From: Exilibacterium sp.
GTDB taxonomy: Bacteria; Pseudomonadota; Gammaproteobacteria; Pseudomonadales; Cellvibrionaceae
Assembly: GCA_028280195.1 (NCBI GenBank)
Contig: JANQMH010000105.1
Location: forward strand, 1 to 57,089
Reading direction: 5' to 3'
DNA length: 57,089 nucleotides
Below the pieces are notes generated by a model. That model was not told where the DNA came from. It made no database searches and saw nothing but the letters and a program-made list of their open reading frames with translations. Both the position numbers and the translations under genes were made by a program. Numbering within the stretch: position 1 is the stretch's first letter; each line of letters begins with the position of its first letter. Shown here piece after piece: positions 16,884 through 25,016 of this stretch.

Positions 16884-19556
16884 ATGTCAAATAGAGAATC
16901 AACTGTAAACGTGTTTTGCAGCGTTCGCGCCGCAGCGGCGACCCTGGGCGGCACCAAGGCCCTGATAACCGGCCTGGCGGCCCTGCTGCTGCTCAGCGCC
17001 TGCAGTGAAAAGCCGGCAGACTTACAGAAACAGAGCGCTCAACATCTGCTGCAGGCCACCACCTACGCTCGCCAGGGCCAATACCGGGCCGCCATGATCG
17101 AGGCGCGCAACGCCATCCAGAAGACACCGCAGTCCGCCGAGGGCTACATACAGCTGGCGCGGATTTTCAACGAGCTGGCACAGGGCAAGCAGGCACTGGC
17201 ACAGCTCGAGCTGGTGCCTGAGAACCAGCGCGCCTCCGCCGGCTACCAGGCGACGCTGGCCGAGGCCTATCTGCAGCGGCGGAAATTCAACTCCGCCAGG
17301 CGCTCGCTGCAGTCGAGTCAGGTTCTGGCCCAGGAGTCCCCGGTGGAGTATCAACTGCTGGAAGCGCAGGCACTGGTCGGACTCGGCGAGTTGCAGGCGG
17401 CGGGCGATCGCTACCGCCAGGCCCTCGCCGGCGACGCCGACAATGTCGAGGCACTGCTCGGCCTGGCCAAGGTCTCGGCGCAGCAAAATGATTTTCACCG
17501 CGCCTTCGAACCGCTGGCCAAGCTGGAACAGCTGGCGCCAAAAGACCCGCAAGTCCTGCTGTTCAAGGCGAGCCTGGCCTTCCGGGACGGCGATCTGGAC
17601 AAAACCGAAAGCCTGCTGACCGAGGCGATCGCCGAGCTTCCCAGCACCGATGTGATGACGCCGCTGCGCGCCAGTGTGCTGCGCGCACTCACCGAAATAC
17701 TGACCCGGCAGGGGCACTCGGCCGAAGCGCTGGTCTATACCAAAATACTGGCCGAGGCTTTTCCCGGCGTGGACGAAGCCAACGACCAGTACCGGCAGGC
17801 ACTGGAGCAGTACAAGGCGCGCGACTTTGAGCAGGCCGAACAGAGCCTGGTCACCTTACTGGAGGATTTCCCGCAGTTCGAACAGGCCGCGCAGCTGCTG
17901 GGACTCATTTACTATATCCAGGGCGATTTCGAAAAAGCCGACCAGTATTTCGCCGAGCACCTCGATCCCGAGCTTGCCAATCAGAAGCTCACCAATATCG
18001 CCGCCATGGCCAACCTGCGCCTGCGCGAACCGGAAAAAGTGCTGGCGCTGCTGGAGGAACAGATTCCCGGCAGTGACAACGCCGAGACACTCAGCCTCTA
18101 CGGCCTGGCCGCCCTCGCCGCGCGCCAATCCAGCAAGGGCGAAGCGGCGCTGCTGAAAGCGGTGAGCCTGGCCCCGGAGCGGGTGCGCGTGCGCCTGGCG
18201 CTGGCGCAGCACTACAACAACAACGACGCGCCGCAGAAAGCTCTGCAGCAGCTGCAGAGCGCCTATGCCCAAGACGGCGGCGACCCCTACGTGCAGTCGG
18301 CCCTGACCCTGCAATATCTGCGCATGGGGCAGCGCGAAGAGGCCGGCCGGCTGATCGAGGAGGTGCTGGCCGGGCACCCGCAGGCCTATACCAGCCAGAT
18401 GCTGGCAGGTGACTATCACCGCGGCCAGGGCGACATGCCGCGGGCGGTGGGCTTCTACCGGCAGGCCGCGGCACTGAACCCCAGCGACCTGCGCAGCCAG
18501 CTGCGACTGGGGCTGGCGCAACTGGCCCTCGGGGACTATGGCGGCGCCACTGCCGCTTACACCCGGGCGATGGAACTCGCGCCGCAGAGAAGCGAGGGCT
18601 ACAAGGGCCTGATTACCGCTTACGAAATGCGCGGTGATGCCGCCCCGGCCCTGGACCAGCTCGAGGTGACCGCCGCCGGCGACGGCGGTAACGCCGCCGC
18701 CGCCGTACTGGCCGAATACTATGCCCGCAGAGCCGACTTCAAACAGGCCGCGCAATTCGAACAGGTGGTGGTCGACAGGGCACCCGAAGAGGCCAGCACC
18801 CGGGCCCTGAGCGCCTCTATCGCTTTTATTCAGGGCAATCACGCACTGCGCCGGCAAGACTATGCCGGCGCCCGCGCAGCGGCCCTGCGCGGCCTGACGG
18901 CAACACCGCAGGCCCCACTGCTGCTGACACTGCTGACCCAGGCGGAGATTCTGTCGGCCAACTACGCCGAGGCGGAAAAAATCATCGCCGAAGTGCGCGA
19001 ATTCAACGAGGCGGTCGCCAACCACCTAAGCGGCGACCTGCACGCGGCCCAGTCCAAACCCGCCGCCGCCGTGGAAGCCTACCGGCGCTCCTGGGAGGCG
19101 CTGAAAAACGATACCCTCGCGGCCAAACTCTACAGCCTTTTGAAAGCGCAACAGCCGCAGCGGGCCACAGAGTTTCTCACCAGTTGGTCACAGGCCCTGC
19201 CGGACAGCAGGCGCGCGCTGCTGGCGCGCACCGACGAGCACCTGAGTGCAAACCGCTACCGCGCGGCGATCCCGGACCTGGAGAAGGCCGTGCAATTGCA
19301 GCCGGACTCACCGGTATTGCTCAACAATCTCGCCTGGGCCTATAACCAGGTCGGCAGCGACAAGGCCGTCGACACCGCCGCCAGAGCCTATGGCCTGGCA
19401 CCCGACAACGCCGCCATCGCCGATACCTACGGTCTGGTGCTGTTCGAAAACGGCGACCGCGACAAGGCGCTGCTGATGCTGCGCAAAGCCGTCAGGCTGG
19501 CGCCGGACAACGCCGAAATCCGCGGCCATCTGCAGCGGGTTGAGAGCGCCCGCTAA
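16884..19556 (+). CDS. prsT: PEP-CTERM system TPR-repeat lipoprotein PrsT
   Basis: This 890-residue exported lipoprotein has the lipobox LLLLSAC with Cys40 as the lipidated residue, then many TPR units from residue 45 to the end (for example LLNNLAWAYNQVGSDKAVDTAARAY). The length and TPR layout match the PEP-CTERM/PrsT family, which is thought to scaffold envelope polysaccharide assembly or export. It follows prsR by 64 bp on the same strand, completing the usual prsK-prsR-prsT order. Confidence 0.88.
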   Translation: MSNRESTVNVFCSVRAAAATLGGTKALITGLAALLLLSACSEKPADLQKQSAQHLLQATTYARQGQYRAAMIEARNAIQKTPQSAEGYIQLARIFNELAQGKQALAQLELVPENQRASAGYQATLAEAYLQRRKFNSARRSLQSSQVLAQESPVEYQLLEAQALVGLGELQAAGDRYRQALAGDADNVEALLGLAKVSAQQNDFHRAFEPLAKLEQLAPKDPQVLLFKASLAFRDGDLDKTESLLTEAIAELPSTDVMTPLRASVLRALTEILTRQGHSAEALVYTKILAEAFPGVDEANDQYRQALEQYKARDFEQAEQSLVTLLEDFPQFEQAAQLLGLIYYIQGDFEKADQYFAEHLDPELANQKLTNIAAMANLRLREPEKVLALLEEQIPGSDNAETLSLYGLAALAARQSSKGEAALLKAVSLAPERVRVRLALAQHYNNNDAPQKALQQLQSAYAQDGGDPYVQSALTLQYLRMGQREEAGRLIEEVLAGHPQAYTSQMLAGDYHRGQGDMPRAVGFYRQAAALNPSDLRSQLRLGLAQLALGDYGGATAAYTRAMELAPQRSEGYKGLITAYEMRGDAAPALDQLEVTAAGDGGNAAAAVLAEYYARRADFKQAAQFEQVVVDRAPEEASTRALSASIAFIQGNHALRRQDYAGARAAALRGLTATPQAPLLLTLLTQAEILSANYAEAEKIIAEVREFNEAVANHLSGDLHAAQSKPAAAVEAYRRSWEALKNDTLAAKLYSLLKAQQPQRATEFLTSWSQALPDSRRALLARTDEHLSANRYRAAIPDLEKAVQLQPDSPVLLNNLAWAYNQVGSDKAVDTAARAYGLAPDNAAIADTYGLVLFENGDRDKALLMLRKAVRLAPDNAEIRGHLQRVESAR

Positions 19557-19573
19557 GCTGACACCTAAAGCCG

Positions 19574-19605
19574 CAAATGGCGTCGAATATATTTACAGCC
19601 ATTTG
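19574..19605 (+). promoter_or_regulatory. Dyad upstream of the sigma-54 promoter, candidate PrsR site
   Basis: CAAATGGC (19574-19581) and GCCATTTG (19598-19605) are perfect 8-base inverted arms around an AT-rich 16-base spacer. A perfect palindrome TTTTGCAAAA follows at 19612-19621. The dyad ends 55 bases before the -24 element, a normal position for an enhancer-binding activator. It is also 17 bases after the prsT stop and could instead be a weak terminator, but no T-run follows. Confidence 0.45.
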
Positions 19606-19658
19606 TCACAATTTTGCAAAAGTGATCATAACGCATTGATTTTTCGCTGCTTTTCATA

Positions 19659-19676
19659 TTGGCACAGGAGGTGCAT
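19659..19676 (+). promoter_or_regulatory. Sigma-54 (RpoN) promoter of the PEP-CTERM gene
   Basis: The sequence TTGGCACAGGAGGTGCAT has the -24 GG (19661-19662) and -12 GC (19673-19674) exactly ten bases apart, with TTGGCAC matching the consensus fully. Transcription would begin near 19687 and leave a leader of about 165 nt. PrsR carries the GAFTGA loop needed to activate such a promoter. Confidence 0.8.
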
Positions 19677-19724
19677 ATAGCAGGCTGAGGTTATGCTGAA
19701 AACACCTTAGCCCAGCTGACCTTC

Positions 19725-19754
19725 GTAGTAGCTTTAAATGTAGTAGCTTTGAAT
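19725..19754 (+). repeat. 15-bp tandem duplication in the PEP-CTERM leader
   Basis: Two adjacent copies of GTAGTAGCTTTRAAT (19725-19739 and 19740-19754) differ at one base. They lie in the predicted 5' untranslated leader between the sigma-54 promoter and the start codon. Confidence 0.8.
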
Positions 19755-19853
19755 CGGGCCACTCTGCTCAGACCAAGGGGCTTTGGGGCGAGTCGCAGGT
19801 ACAACCCGGTTGAAAATACAGATACCTGTTCAGCGAAATAAGGAGAATGTTTT

Positions 19854-20471
19854 ATGTCACTCAAACAGGCTTTGGCCGCTGTAATCCTGGCAGGCGCCTC
19901 GGTGACAGCCAGTGCAATACCCATCAATGCGGATTTTGAGTTCTTCGCATTGGCACAGGAAGTGGACCACAACAACGATGGCAGCAACGACTCATTCGAT
20001 TTCTGGGGCGGCCAGTCACCCGACGGCACTCTGGATAACGATATCTCAGTGGCAATGGTCACTTTTGCCGACAGCGATTTTACCGATACCTACGGCGTCA
20101 CCGCCGGCCAGCAGTTACGCATTCGGGATCTCAACGGCACCAATCCCTTTGTCGACAACAGCCCCTACTGGTCACTGGACATTGATTTTGGCGGATTGCA
20201 GGGCACCATCGATTTTTTCGTTTACGACACCCGAATCGTCGATGGCGGCTCACCACTGGACATCAGCGCCAAGGGTACCCTGAAATGGACTGCCGATACG
20301 GGCTGCAGCAGTGCCCTGTGCAACCAGCTTGACGATACCGACGCCGTCTGGCGCACCTCCGGCGCCGGTGGCTACAGCGTGGTGGCGACACCGGTTCCCG
20401 AACCCGGCACACTGGCGTTGCTGGGCCTGGGTCTGATCGGCTTGCGCGTTGCGCGCCGCAGAACCGCCTGA
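19854..20471 (+). CDS. PEP-CTERM sorting-domain exported protein
   Basis: This 205-residue protein has a signal peptide (cleavage near SASA, residue 19-21) and a mature acidic, Asp/Gly-rich beta-type domain. Its C-terminal sorting signal is VPEP at 181-184, then hydrophobic GTLALLGLGLIGLRV and basic ARRRTA. Exosortase recognises this signature at the inner membrane and sends the protein out with exopolysaccharide. A strong AAGGAG lies eight bases before the ATG. A sigma-54 promoter upstream and prsKRT next door make it a likely PrsR target. The exosortase itself is not in the window. The mature domain has no recognised family. Confidence 0.92.
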   Translation: MSLKQALAAVILAGASVTASAIPINADFEFFALAQEVDHNNDGSNDSFDFWGGQSPDGTLDNDISVAMVTFADSDFTDTYGVTAGQQLRIRDLNGTNPFVDNSPYWSLDIDFGGLQGTIDFFVYDTRIVDGGSPLDISAKGTLKWTADTGCSSALCNQLDDTDAVWRTSGAGGYSVVATPVPEPGTLALLGLGLIGLRVARRRTA

Positions 20472-20490
20472 AGGTTGTAGCGTCTTTATG

Positions 20491-20515
20491 AAACCCCGGA
20501 AACGGGGTTTTTTTT
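20491..20515 (+). terminator. Rho-independent terminator after the PEP-CTERM gene
   Basis: AAACCCCG and CGGGGTTT form an 8-bp stem around a GAAA tetraloop (shared G and A bases), followed directly by a run of T residues. It lies 20 bases after the stop codon and separates this gene from carAB. Confidence 0.9.
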
Positions 20516-20564
20516 CGCCACTTTTTTAGCATTTTTTCGTCGCAACGACCCGTAAATAGTAACA

Positions 20565-20593
20565 TTGAAACTTGCCTGCAGACTGAATATGCT
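20565..20593 (+). promoter_or_regulatory. Sigma-70 promoter of carAB
   Basis: TTGAAA (20565-20570) and TATGCT (20588-20593) are separated by exactly 17 bases. The promoter sits after the terminator and about 70 bases before the carA ATG. No arginine or purine operator was recognised. Confidence 0.65.
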
Positions 20594-20662
20594 ACCTTTA
20601 AACTGAGCGGTTGCGCCGCCGATAATAATTTCTGCTGCAGGAAAGCGCTGGGGAAGGACGCT

Positions 20663-21754
20663 ATGAAGCTGGTACTTGAAGACGGCACCGAACTGCAGGG
20701 CGAAGGCTTCGGTGCCTCGCGCGCAGTGGCCGGGGAAGTTGTCTTCAACACTGCCATGGCCGGCTATGTCGAAACACTGACAGACCCTTCCTACCGCGGT
20801 CAGATCCTGGTGCTGACCTATCCGCTGATCGGCAACTACGGTGTGCCGCCGGATCGCAGCGCCGAGCTGGGCCGACCGTTCGAATCCGACAGCGTGCAGG
20901 TGCTGGGTCTGGTGGTACAGAATTACAGTGACGACTACAGCCACCACAGCGCCGCGCGCTCGCTCGGCAGCTGGCTGTCGGCATCCGGCATCGCCGGCGT
21001 CAGCGCCATCGATACCCGCACACTGACGCGCAAACTGCGCGAACAGGGCACCATGCGCGGCTGGCTCTTTCCCGCCGCTATCGAACTGGCGCAGGCAAAG
21101 CAGAGCGCCACCGAAGTCGATATGAGCAGCGACGTGTTCTATCAGGTGGCGCCGGCCGAACCGCGCCTGCACCGGGGTGGCGAGCACACGGTGCTGCTGA
21201 TCGATATCGGCGCCAAGGACAATATCGTGCGCTCGCTGCTCGACAGAGGTGTCAGCGTATTGCGCGCCCCCTGGCATGCCGACATCAGCGCACTGGCGGC
21301 GCAGGCCGACGGTATTCTGATCGGCAACGGCCCGGGCGACCCGAAAGACCTGAGCGCACTGATCGCCCAGCTGCAGCGACTGCTGCAGCACTATACCCGC
21401 CCCATTTTCGGCATCTGCCTCGGCCACCAGCTGTTGAGCCTGGCCGCCGGCGGCGATACCTTCAAACTTCCCTACGGCCACCGCAGTGTCAACCAGCCGG
21501 TGCAGGACCTGCTCAGCAGGCGCTGCTATATCACCAGCCAGAACCACGGTTATGCGGTCAGAGACGGCAGTCTGCCGGATTCCTGGGAGCCCTGGTTCGT
21601 CAACGTCAACGACGGCACCAATGAAGGCGTGCGCTGCCTCAACCGGCCCTTCTTCAGCGTGCAGTTTCACCCCGAGGCCCACCCCGGCCCCACTGACACC
21701 GGCTTTTTATTCGACCAGTTTCTGAGCCTGGTACGGGTAATGGCGAGGAGCTGA
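20663..21754 (+). CDS. carA: Carbamoyl-phosphate synthase small (glutaminase) subunit
   Basis: CarA hydrolyses glutamine and passes ammonia to CarB. The 363 residues comprise the N-terminal CarA-specific domain (GEVVFNTAMAGYVETLTDPSY, PLIGNYG, DTRTLTRKLREQG) and a C-terminal class I amidotransferase domain with the nucleophile in FGICLGHQLLSLAAGG and QFHPEAHPGP. GAAGGA precedes the ATG. It is followed by carB after four bases. The sequence is divergent from the E. coli type, like its partner. Confidence 0.94.
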   Translation: MKLVLEDGTELQGEGFGASRAVAGEVVFNTAMAGYVETLTDPSYRGQILVLTYPLIGNYGVPPDRSAELGRPFESDSVQVLGLVVQNYSDDYSHHSAARSLGSWLSASGIAGVSAIDTRTLTRKLREQGTMRGWLFPAAIELAQAKQSATEVDMSSDVFYQVAPAEPRLHRGGEHTVLLIDIGAKDNIVRSLLDRGVSVLRAPWHADISALAAQADGILIGNGPGDPKDLSALIAQLQRLLQHYTRPIFGICLGHQLLSLAAGGDTFKLPYGHRSVNQPVQDLLSRRCYITSQNHGYAVRDGSLPDSWEPWFVNVNDGTNEGVRCLNRPFFSVQFHPEAHPGPTDTGFLFDQFLSLVRVMARS

Positions 21755-21758
21755 CACG

Positions 21759-24700
21759 ATGTACGGTGCCTATCTGCCACACAAGCCACAACGGCTGTTG
21801 ATTCTCGGTTCCGGCGCTCTGCAAATCGGCCAGGCCGGCGAGTTCGACTACTCCGGCTCACAGGCGATCAAGGCGATGCAGGAGGAAGGCATCTATACGG
21901 TGCTGGTCAACCCCAATATCGCCACGATTCAGACCAGTGAGGAACTGGCCGACCGGGTATACCTGGTGGCGGTGACGCCGGAGTTTGTCAAACAGATTCT
22001 GATTGCGGAAAACATCGACGCCATCATGCTGTCCTTCGGCGGCCAGACAGCCCTGAACTGCGGCCTCGAGCTGCACGACAGCGGCGTGCTCGAAGAACTC
22101 GGTGTGCGGGTACTGGGCACTCCCATCGAGGCGGTGCGCGATACCGAAGACAGGCAGCTGTTTGTCGATCGGCTCAATGAAATCGACGTCAAGACCGCCG
22201 TCAGCCGCGCCTGCACATCGGCCGCACAGGCGCGCGAGGCGGTGGCGGCCATCGGCCTGCCGGTCATGCTGCGGGTCGCCTATGCCCTCGGCGGCAAAGG
22301 CAGCGGCATTGTCGAAACTCAGGACCAACTGGAGCAGGCGCTGCGCCGCGCTTTTGCCGACGGCGCCCAACAGGTGCTGGTGGAGGAGTGCCTGAAAGGC
22401 TGGAAGGAAATCGAGTACGAAGTGGTGCGCGACCTGCGCGACAACTGCATTACCGTGTGCAATATGGAAAACTTCGACCCGGTGGGCATCCACACCGGCG
22501 AGTCGATTGTGGTGGCGCCCTCGCAGACGCTGAACGACTATGAATACCAGATGCTGCGCAGTATCGCACTGAAAACCATCCGCCACCTGGGCATTGTCGG
22601 CGAGTGCAATATCCAGTATGCCCTGCACCCGGAAAGCTCGGACTACCGGGTGATAGAAGTCAATGCGCGGCTGTCGCGCTCCAGCGCCCTGGCCAGCAAG
22701 GCCACCGGCTATCCGCTGGCCTACGTCGCCGCCAAGCTGGCGCTCGGCTATTCCCTGGTCGATCTGCCCAACGGCATTACCCGCTGTACCACAGCGTTTT
22801 TCGAGCCGTCGCTGGACTACCTGGTCTGTAAAGTGCCGCGCTGGGATCTGGCCAAGTTCCAGGGCGCCTCGATCCGTATCGGCAGCGAAATGCGCAGCGT
22901 CGGCGAAGTGATGGCGATCGGCCGCTCGTTTGCCGAAGTGATCCAGAAAGCCCTGCGCATGCTCGATATCGGCGTCGAGGGGCTGGACCCGCAGGCCTAT
23001 ACCTTTGCCGATCTGGAGCGGGAACTGACCCAGGCCTCGCCGCTGCGCATCTTTGCCATCGCCCAGGCTCTTTACAGCGGCATGCCGGTGGAGAGAATAC
23101 ACGAGTTAACCCGTATCGATCACTGGTTTCTGGCGGCCATCGACAAGGTGGTGCAACAGCACCGGCGCCTACAGCAGGCCGCGGCGATGCCCGATCCGGC
23201 GCGCCTGCGCGAGGCGAAGAAGCTCGGCTTTTCCGACAACAAACTGGCGCAGCTGTGCGGGCCGAGCGCGGCACAGATCGCCGCCCTGCGGCGGCGGCAC
23301 AATATCGTGCCGCACATTGCCCAGATCGATACCCTGGCGGCGGAGTTCCCGGCCGAAACCAATTATCTGTACAGCAGCTATCACGCCGGCAGCGACGATG
23401 CGCCACCCTCGGCGCGGCGCAAAATCCTGGTGCTCGGCTCCGGACCCTACCGCATCGGCTCGAGTGTGGAGTTCGACTGGTGTTGCGTCAACGCCGTCAA
23501 GGCGGCCCGCGAACTCGGCTTCGAAACGCTGATGATCAACTACAACCCGGAAACCGTCAGCACCGACTATGATGTTTGTGACAAACTGCTGTTCGACGAA
23601 CTGAGCCTGGAAACCGTGGTCGACTTCTGCCACAAGGAAAGGCCCGAGGGCGTCATCGTCAGTGTCGGCGGCCAGCTGCCCAACAATCTGGCGCTGGCGC
23701 TGCAACAGGCCGGCATCACCATCCTCGGCACCGCGCCGGAAAATATCGACCAGGCCGAGGACCGCGGCAAATTCAGCGCCCTGCTCGACAGGCTCGGCAT
23801 CGACCAGCCGCAGTGGGCACAGGCCACCGGCAGTGGCGATATCAATCCCATCGTCGAGCGGCTGGGCGGCTTTCCGGTGCTGGTGCGGCCCAGCTATGTG
23901 CTCAGCGGCGCGGCCATGAGCGTGGCGCACGAGCCCAACGAACTGAAGCGCATTCTGGCCCGCGCCAGGGACATTTCACCGCGCTACCCGGTGGTGATCT
24001 CGAAGTTTGAAACCCACGCCCGGGAAATAGAAATCGACGCCGTCGCCGACAAGGGCAAGCTGATACTGTGGAGCATCAGTGAACATATCGAAGATGCCGG
24101 CGTACACAGCGGCGACGCCACCCTGGTGCTGCCGCCGCAGAAACTGTATATGTCCACCACCCGCCGCATCAGAAAGATTGCCGTGCAGCTGGCCGAGGCG
24201 CTGTGCATTACCGGGCCGTTCAATATGCAGTTTCTGGCCAAGCACAATTCCGTCAAAGTGATCGAGTGCAACCTGCGCGCCTCGCGCAGTTTTCCCTTCG
24301 TATCAAAAGTCACCGGCATGAACTATGCGGCGGAGGCCACCCGGCGCATGCTCGGCGCCGGCACCAAGGTGCACAACAACAGCCTCGAACTGGAACATGT
24401 CGGCGTCAAAGTACCGATGTTTTCCTTTGCCAGGCTGGCCGGCGCCGATCCCATGCTGGGTGTGGAAATGGCCAGCACCGGCGAGGTCGGCTGCCTCGGT
24501 GAAGACCTGCACGAAGCGCTGCTGCACGGTTTGCTCGCTACCGGCTTTCGCTTTCCGCACCGCGGCGTGTTGTTGTCGCTGGGCACCATGGTCGACAAAT
24601 ACTGGTTTACCGACGAGGCCAGAATTATCGCCGAGGAATTAAAGCTGCCGATTTACGCCACCGAAGGCACGGCGGAGATGCTGGCGGAAATCGGTGTGGC

Positions 24701-24992
24701 CAACACCCGGGTGGGAAAAACCCGCCAGGACCCGGGCAGCGCGCTCGACCTGATTGACAGCGGCGAGGTCGACCTGGTGATCAATATTCCGCGCGAATAC
24801 GATCAGCACGGCCGCCCCGACGGCTACCAGATCCGGCGCCAGGCGGTCGAAGCCGGGGTATTTTTGCTCACCGACTTGCCGCTGGCCAGGGCCGTGATCG
24901 AGGCATTGAGGGAAAAACGGCCAGAGGCACTCAATATTGTCGCCTGGAACGACTACATGGAAAACAATAATCAGCTGGTGCTGGCCAAATAA
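21759..24992 (+). CDS. carB: Carbamoyl-phosphate synthase large subunit, eukaryote/Bacteroidetes-like type
   Basis: This 1077-residue protein has two ATP-grasp halves and a C-terminal MGS-like regulatory domain ending with YATEGTAEMLAEIGV. Half one includes LGSGALQIGQAGEFDYSGSQ and NPNIATIQTS, and half two LGSGPYRIGSSVEFDWCCV. Compared from memory with known enzymes, segments such as GQAGEFDYSGSQAIKAM, GIVGECNIQYALHPES and VNARLSRSSALASKATGYP follow the CAD/CPS1 pattern. The E. coli equivalents are GQACEFDYSGAQ and MNPRVSRSSALASKATGFP. It may be the only copy, or a second one supplying carbamoyl phosphate for something else. The sequence cannot tell. Confidence 0.93.
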   Translation: MYGAYLPHKPQRLLILGSGALQIGQAGEFDYSGSQAIKAMQEEGIYTVLVNPNIATIQTSEELADRVYLVAVTPEFVKQILIAENIDAIMLSFGGQTALNCGLELHDSGVLEELGVRVLGTPIEAVRDTEDRQLFVDRLNEIDVKTAVSRACTSAAQAREAVAAIGLPVMLRVAYALGGKGSGIVETQDQLEQALRRAFADGAQQVLVEECLKGWKEIEYEVVRDLRDNCITVCNMENFDPVGIHTGESIVVAPSQTLNDYEYQMLRSIALKTIRHLGIVGECNIQYALHPESSDYRVIEVNARLSRSSALASKATGYPLAYVAAKLALGYSLVDLPNGITRCTTAFFEPSLDYLVCKVPRWDLAKFQGASIRIGSEMRSVGEVMAIGRSFAEVIQKALRMLDIGVEGLDPQAYTFADLERELTQASPLRIFAIAQALYSGMPVERIHELTRIDHWFLAAIDKVVQQHRRLQQAAAMPDPARLREAKKLGFSDNKLAQLCGPSAAQIAALRRRHNIVPHIAQIDTLAAEFPAETNYLYSSYHAGSDDAPPSARRKILVLGSGPYRIGSSVEFDWCCVNAVKAARELGFETLMINYNPETVSTDYDVCDKLLFDELSLETVVDFCHKERPEGVIVSVGGQLPNNLALALQQAGITILGTAPENIDQAEDRGKFSALLDRLGIDQPQWAQATGSGDINPIVERLGGFPVLVRPSYVLSGAAMSVAHEPNELKRILARARDISPRYPVVISKFETHAREIEIDAVADKGKLILWSISEHIEDAGVHSGDATLVLPPQKLYMSTTRRIRKIAVQLAEALCITGPFNMQFLAKHNSVKVIECNLRASRSFPFVSKVTGMNYAAEATRRMLGAGTKVHNNSLELEHVGVKVPMFSFARLAGADPMLGVEMASTGEVGCLGEDLHEALLHGLLATGFRFPHRGVLLSLGTMVDKYWFTDEARIIAEELKLPIYATEGTAEMLAEIGVANTRVGKTRQDPGSALDLIDSGEVDLVINIPREYDQHGRPDGYQIRRQAVEAGVFLLTDLPLARAVIEALREKRPEALNIVAWNDYMENNNQLVLAK

Positions 24993-25016
24993 AATGACAA
25001 ACACCAAGGTATGAGC

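Noticed and set aside
24994-25014. Six-codon frame (MTNTKV) between carB and the membrane glycosyltransferase
   Set aside because: Too short to support, with no conserved leader features; it probably only reflects the intergenic spacing.
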